Source: Ancrocorticia sp039812645
GTDB taxonomy: Bacteria; Actinomycetota; Actinomycetes; Actinomycetales; Actinomycetaceae
Assembly: GCA_039812645.1 (NCBI GenBank)
Contig: JBDIAV010000082.1
Span: 1-16,005 of the forward strand
DNA: 16,005 nucleotides
Direction of reading: 5' to 3'
Under the pieces are notes generated by a model, which was given only the letters and a program-made list of their open reading frames with translations, did not search any database and had not been told where the DNA came from. Below are positions 12,847 through 16,005 of this stretch, one piece after another. The position numbers were made by a program, and so were the translations under genes. How positions within the stretch are numbered: the stretch's first letter is position 1; each line of letters begins with the position of its first letter.

Positions 12847-13740
12847 ATGCGCAAGCTTTCGATTCTCGCGGCGGGTGCCGCGGCAGCCCTCGTTCTGAGC
12901 GCCTGCGGTGGCGACTCAGATTCCACCGGGTCCGACACCAAGGAGATGAAGGGATTCGACGCTTCCGGTATCGAGAAGGTCGACGCCGTCGCCTCTCTCG
13001 TCCCCGAAGCAATCTCGGCTGATGGCAAGCTCACCATCGGTACCAACATCTACTACGCTCCCGCCGAGTTCTACGATACCGATGGCAAGACCCCCATTGG
13101 CTACGACATCGATCTCATGAAGGCTCTCGCAGCAGTGATGGGGCTTGACGCTGATATTCAGCAGGCCGAGTTCGCCGCGATCATGCCCGGCATCCCCGGC
13201 AAGTTCGAGATGGGAATCGCCAATATCTCGGTGACGGCGGAACGCGAGCAAAACTTCAACATGATCCCCTACTTCGCCACCGGCTCCTCCTGGGCGGTCC
13301 TTACCGACAACCCCAACGATTTCGACCCAGAAGACATTTGTGGTAAGAGTGTGGGCGTTCAGATTGGCACCGTGCAGGACGACGAACTCGCCGCGATGGA
13401 CTTCAGCTCATGTTCTGAAGCTCCCAAGGTTGAGCGCTACAACGAACAGTCCGCTGTGACCACCGCCGTGGTGGGTGGCAAGCTTGACGCCCTGTATGCC
13501 GATTCTTCGGTGGCTGACTACGCTGTCGCGCAGACCTCGGGCCAGCTCCAGACAATTGGCGAGCCCACCGGTGTTGTTCCGATTGGTGCTGTTGTCTCTC
13601 AGGACGATGCCGCCTTCACCGACGCTACCGTTGCCGCCTTCCAATACCTCATGGACGAGGGCTACCTCGCCGACATCTTTGACGCATGGGGTATCAAGGA
13701 CAACGTAGCTACCGAAGCACTCGTGAACCCGGTGAAGTAA
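12847..13740 (+). CDS. Amino acid ABC importer, substrate-binding lipoprotein (SBP family 3)
   Basis: 297-residue extracellular lipoprotein that captures an amino acid and delivers it to the permease encoded next. The signal peptide MRKLSILAAGAAAALVLSAC ends in the lipobox LSAC, so Cys20 is the lipidated N-terminus, followed by a Ser/Asp/Gly tether. The mature part is a two-lobe family 3 binding fold: DGKLTIGTNIYYAPAEFYD, GYDIDLMKALAAVMG, ANISVTAEREQNFNMIPYF (the Arg is the usual ligand-carboxylate contact), GKSVGVQIGT and ALYADSSVADYAV. ATG 12847 was preferred over the GTG at 12823 because AAGGAG sits 6 nt upstream and the signal peptide starts there. First gene of a three-gene operon (permease 2 nt after the stop). 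The upstream ARG-box-like site and the HisP-like ATPase favour arginine/lysine/ornithine/histidine as ligand, but glutamate or glutamine cannot be excluded. Confidence 0.93.
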   Translation: MRKLSILAAGAAAALVLSACGGDSDSTGSDTKEMKGFDASGIEKVDAVASLVPEAISADGKLTIGTNIYYAPAEFYDTDGKTPIGYDIDLMKALAAVMGLDADIQQAEFAAIMPGIPGKFEMGIANISVTAEREQNFNMIPYFATGSSWAVLTDNPNDFDPEDICGKSVGVQIGTVQDDELAAMDFSSCSEAPKVERYNEQSAVTTAVVGGKLDALYADSSVADYAVAQTSGQLQTIGEPTGVVPIGAVVSQDDAAFTDATVAAFQYLMDEGYLADIFDAWGIKDNVATEALVNPVK

Positions 13741-13742
13741 TC

Positions 13743-14729
13743 GTGAGCATTCACAACACTTCATCCACTGAGAACGGCGCCGAGGAGATCAACCTCATCC
13801 GCGCCGTTCCGGTGCGCCATTGGGGACGGTGGGCGTCAGCCGCCGTCGTCGCTATTCTTGCTGTGATGATGGCCAACGGCCTTATCACCAACAAGAACTT
13901 CCACTGGGACATCGTCTTTGCCACGCTGTTTAAGCCTCAGATTTTCCAAGCCATTGGCTGGACCCTTCTATTGACCGTCCTTGCCATGGTTATTGGCATC
14001 GCACTTGCCGTCACACTGGCGATCATGCGGCGTTCAGAGAACCCCGTTCTGCGCTGGGTATCGATGGCTTACATCTGGTTCTTCCGCGGCACCCCGGTGT
14101 ACACACAGCTCATCTTCTGGGGCCTCATCGGAGTTCTCTATCCTCGGCTCTCGCTTGGTATTCCCTTTGGTCCGGAGTTCTTCGACTTCCGCACCTACGA
14201 CGTGTTTACTGCGGCCGTCGGCGCAATTCTGGGTCTCGGCCTCAACGAAGCAGCATATCTTTCCGAGATTGTACGAAGCGGCCTCAACTCGGTGGACCCT
14301 GGCCAAGAGGAAGCGGCTCGTGCGCTCGGCATGAGTCCGCGCAAAATCCTCAGCCGGATCATCATTCCGCAGGCCATGCGCGTCATTGTGCCGCCCACAG
14401 GCAACGAGACAATCTCCATGCTCAAGACCACCTCGCTGGTCACGGCTGTGCCATTTACATTGGAGCTCACGCGAGTCACCAACGATCTTGGTAGTGCGTC
14501 GCTGCTACAGATTCCCTACCTCGTGGTGGCGGCAATCTGGTACCTGGTGATTACCTCTATCCTCATGTACGGACAGTCCCATCTAGAGCGCTACTACGGG
14601 AAGGGCTCCAACGAGCGGACCCTCCGGCTTTCACGCCGCGCCGCAGCGCGTCAGCGCACCTCTCGGCAGGCAGCAATCAACGCCGCAGACACCACCCCGG
14701 CAAACAACTCCGCAGAATGGACTCCGTGA
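13743..14729 (+). CDS. Amino acid ABC importer, permease (HisM/GlnP type)
   Basis: 328-residue membrane permease, probably working as a homodimer since no second permease gene is present. An actinobacterial N-terminal extension (RAVPVRHWGRWASA) leads into a first membrane helix (about 31-48). The family core follows: helix 68-95 (IGWTLLLTVLAMVIGIALAVTLAI), YIWFFRGTPVYTQLIFW (110-126) typical of polar amino acid permeases, further helices around 156-172, and the cytosolic EAA coupling loop EEAARALGMSPRKI (189-202) that contacts the ATPase. The C-terminus is an extra basic then polar cytosolic tail (about 292-328). Start is GTG 13743, 2 nt after the upstream stop, with only a weak ribosome site (GGTGAAG), so coupling is likely. 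The 3' end meets the ATPase gene's start region. Confidence 0.92.
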   Translation: MSIHNTSSTENGAEEINLIRAVPVRHWGRWASAAVVAILAVMMANGLITNKNFHWDIVFATLFKPQIFQAIGWTLLLTVLAMVIGIALAVTLAIMRRSENPVLRWVSMAYIWFFRGTPVYTQLIFWGLIGVLYPRLSLGIPFGPEFFDFRTYDVFTAAVGAILGLGLNEAAYLSEIVRSGLNSVDPGQEEAARALGMSPRKILSRIIIPQAMRVIVPPTGNETISMLKTTSLVTAVPFTLELTRVTNDLGSASLLQIPYLVVAAIWYLVITSILMYGQSHLERYYGKGSNERTLRLSRRAAARQRTSRQAAINAADTTPANNSAEWTP

Positions 14730-14731
14730 CC

Positions 14732-15499
14732 ATGGCGCAGAATATGATCGAAATCCGCAACGTTCACAAGTTCTTCGGCGAGCTCCATGTGCTGCGGGGC
14801 GTCTCGCTAGACATCAAGCACGGCGAGGTGTGCGCAATCCTCGGACCATCCGGATCCGGCAAGTCCACGCTGCTGCGCTGCGTCAATGTGCTTGAGGAGA
14901 TTCAAGCCGGAAGCATCACCGTGGGCGACGAACTTATGGGATATCGGCAGGGTGCAGGCGGTCAGCTTCATGAGTTGCCCAGCAAGCAGCTGGCAAAGCA
15001 GCGCTCGTCCATCGGCATGGTGTTCCAGAGGTTCAACCTCTTCCCACACATGACCTCCCTGGAGAACGTTATGGAGGCGCCGGTGCAGGTCAAGGGCGTG
15101 GACAAAGCGACGGCGCGGGCGCGTGCGGCCGAGCTTCTCACCCGAGTTGGGCTGGCGGATCGTATGGGCCACTACCCCGCTCAGCTCTCCGGCGGTCAGC
15201 AGCAGCGTGTGGCCATCGCCCGCGCTTTGGCCATGGACCCCGACCTCATGCTCTTCGACGAGCCCACGTCGGCACTCGATCCCGAACTTGTGGGCGAGGT
15301 GCTTGCGGTGATGAAGGATCTCGCCAAGTCAGGCATGACGATGATGGTGGTGACACACGAGATCGGCTTCGCCCGCGAGGTGGCCAACCACGTCGTCTTC
15401 ATGGACGAGGGCCAGATCATTGAGCAGGGCAAACCGGAGGCCATCTTCGAGCGCGCCCAGAATGAGCGCACCAAGGACTTCCTCGCGAAGGTGCTGTAG
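14732..15499 (+). CDS. Amino acid ABC importer, ATP-binding protein (HisP/GlnQ type)
   Basis: 255-residue cytosolic ATPase powering the importer. Motifs: Walker A GPSGSGKST (38-46), Q-loop VFQRFNLFPHMT (Gln99), signature LSGGQQQR (152-159), Walker B LMLFDE (172-177), D-loop SALD and switch His209 in VVTHE. The insert GQLHELPSKQLAKQRSS and the run LENVMEAPVQVKGV resemble HisP/ArtP-like ATPases of basic amino acid importers. The start is uncertain: ATG 14717 overlaps the permease by 13 nt, GTG 14726 overlaps by 4, and ATG 14732 begins 2 nt after the permease stop. I chose 14732 because MAQNMIEIRNVHKFF is the shortest complete N-terminus with close spacing, but there is no decisive ribosome site. 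Last gene of the operon, followed by two hairpins. Confidence 0.94.
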   Translation: MAQNMIEIRNVHKFFGELHVLRGVSLDIKHGEVCAILGPSGSGKSTLLRCVNVLEEIQAGSITVGDELMGYRQGAGGQLHELPSKQLAKQRSSIGMVFQRFNLFPHMTSLENVMEAPVQVKGVDKATARARAAELLTRVGLADRMGHYPAQLSGGQQQRVAIARALAMDPDLMLFDEPTSALDPELVGEVLAVMKDLAKSGMTMMVVTHEIGFAREVANHVVFMDEGQIIEQGKPEAIFERAQNERTKDFLAKVL

Positions 15500-15513
15500 C
15501 GCTTTTGCTTCGC

Positions 15514-15541
15514 GTGGTACCCCGCCTGGCGGGAACACCAC
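15514..15541 (+). terminator. First hairpin after the ABC importer operon
   Basis: Outer arms GTGGT/ACCAC and inner arms CCCGC/GCGGG form an interrupted stem starting 15 nt after the ATPase stop. No T-run follows. It probably acts together with the stronger hairpin downstream, or protects the 3' end. Confidence 0.4.
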
Positions 15542-15576
15542 CCGATAAGAGGACGCTCTCAACTAACTACCAAGCA

Positions 15577-15620
15577 CGGGGTGGGCACGGTCAAGACGAC
15601 CGTGCCCACCCCGATTTGTT
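15577..15620. terminator. Terminator of the ABC importer operon
   Basis: A perfect 15-bp stem: CGGGGTGGGCACGGT (15577-15591) pairs with ACCGTGCCCACCCCG (15599-15613) around CAAGACG, followed by ATTTGTT. It lies between the convergent importer and histidine phosphatase genes and could end transcription from both sides. Confidence 0.8.
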
Positions 15621-15712
15621 ACAAAGATAGCTCACATAAGATGATGTTGAACTCCCATTTCACAAGCACAACTAGTCCATCTGCCGGCAGGCGCCTCGCT
15701 CAGCTAACCCGC

Positions 15713-16005
15713 TCAACCGATCCGCTCGCCCATCCACGAAAGCGCCTGAAAGCCTCCAGACAGGCTTCCCTCAATCTCACAGATCCCGGTATTCAGTGGA
15801 TGGATACGCGTCACCAGCTCCGTGCTGAGACCGGAGGTCCGAATTGCAGACCACACGGTGATCATCGCCCCGTGCGAAACAATTGCCGCACTCTCTACGC
15901 CGGTACTCTCAATCTCGGCCACCACCGAGTCAAAGCGCTCCAGCACGTCATGGCCTGTCTCTAAACCGCCCATCCGCACAGCTAAGTTTCCACCGATCCA
16001 GGCGC
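15713..16005 (-). CDS. Histidine phosphatase family protein, C-terminal part (partial)
   Basis: The last 97 codons of a gene entering from the right edge; the frame is open to base 16005 with no start required inside the window. The fragment reads WIGGNLAVRMGGLETGHDVLERFDSVVAEIE, then AAIVSHGAMITVWSAI, in which SHG is the second catalytic-site motif of the phosphoglycerate mutase-like (histidine phosphatase) superfamily, placed as expected near the C-terminus. The upstream GGLETGHDVLERF segment fits the helix before it. The first-site RHG motif is outside the window, so completeness cannot be judged. The branch may be a metabolite phosphatase rather than a true mutase; substrate unknown. Convergent with the ABC importer. 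Confidence 0.8.
   Translation of the reverse strand, partial: AWIGGNLAVRMGGLETGHDVLERFDSVVAEIESTGVESAAIVSHGAMITVWSAIRTSGLSTELVTRIHPLNTGICEIEGSLSGGFQALSWMGERIG

Noticed and set aside
15681..15690. Palindrome CTGCCGGCAG between the convergent importer and phosphatase genes
   Set aside because: Short GC palindromes are expected by chance here, and the 15-bp hairpin upstream already explains termination.

Overview
The window reads as chromosomal housekeeping DNA from an actinobacterium of moderately high GC. The best guess is the Actinomycetaceae (Trueperella/Arcanobacterium/Schaalia-like), but the genus cannot be fixed from sequence alone. Evidence for the phylum: genes for the actinobacterial families DUF3043 and DUF4191, a dihydrolipoamide acyltransferase with two lipoyl domains in the actinobacterial style, a GlnR-type operator before glnA, many GTG starts, several probable leaderless genes, and a gene order (pepA - small protein - lpd - sucB - DUF4191 - glnA) known in part from Mycobacterium and Streptomyces.

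Layout. 1-1228 (-): N-terminal 409 codons of an M20 dipeptidase, running off the left edge. 1441-2121 (+): DUF3043 membrane protein, ending in two tandem hairpins. 2256-3717 (-): pyrD and a four-helix membrane protein as a tight pair. 3771-5219 (+): leucyl aminopeptidase. 5331-5669 (-): small conserved protein. 5876-9039 (+): lpdA-sucB (E3 and E2 of 2-oxoacid dehydrogenases). 9141-9839 (-): secreted or membrane-anchored protein of unknown function. 10072-10770 (+): DUF4191 membrane protein. 11069-12493 (+): type I-beta glutamine synthetase. 12847-15499 (+): three-gene polar/basic amino acid ABC importer. 15713-16005 (-): C-terminal end of a histidine phosphatase, running off the right edge.

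Functional themes are peptide breakdown (M20 dipeptidase, M17 aminopeptidase), central carbon flux (E2/E3), pyrimidine synthesis (pyrD), and nitrogen assimilation and uptake (glnA, ABC importer). The most informative signals are regulatory. A complete four-half-site GlnR operator lies over the glnA promoter. An 18-bp ARG-box-like palindrome lies upstream of the ABC importer. A second palindrome with a perfect ARG-box core lies in the divergent region before lpdA. Together they suggest that GlnR- and ArgR-type regulators connect nitrogen and arginine status to these genes. Most transcription units end in strong hairpins, often shared by converging genes.

I saw no CRISPR array, insertion sequence, tRNA, rRNA, prophage or defence gene. 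I found no clearly new multi-gene system. The least explained protein is the secreted one at 9141-9839, which sits where lipB-lipA lie in M. tuberculosis.
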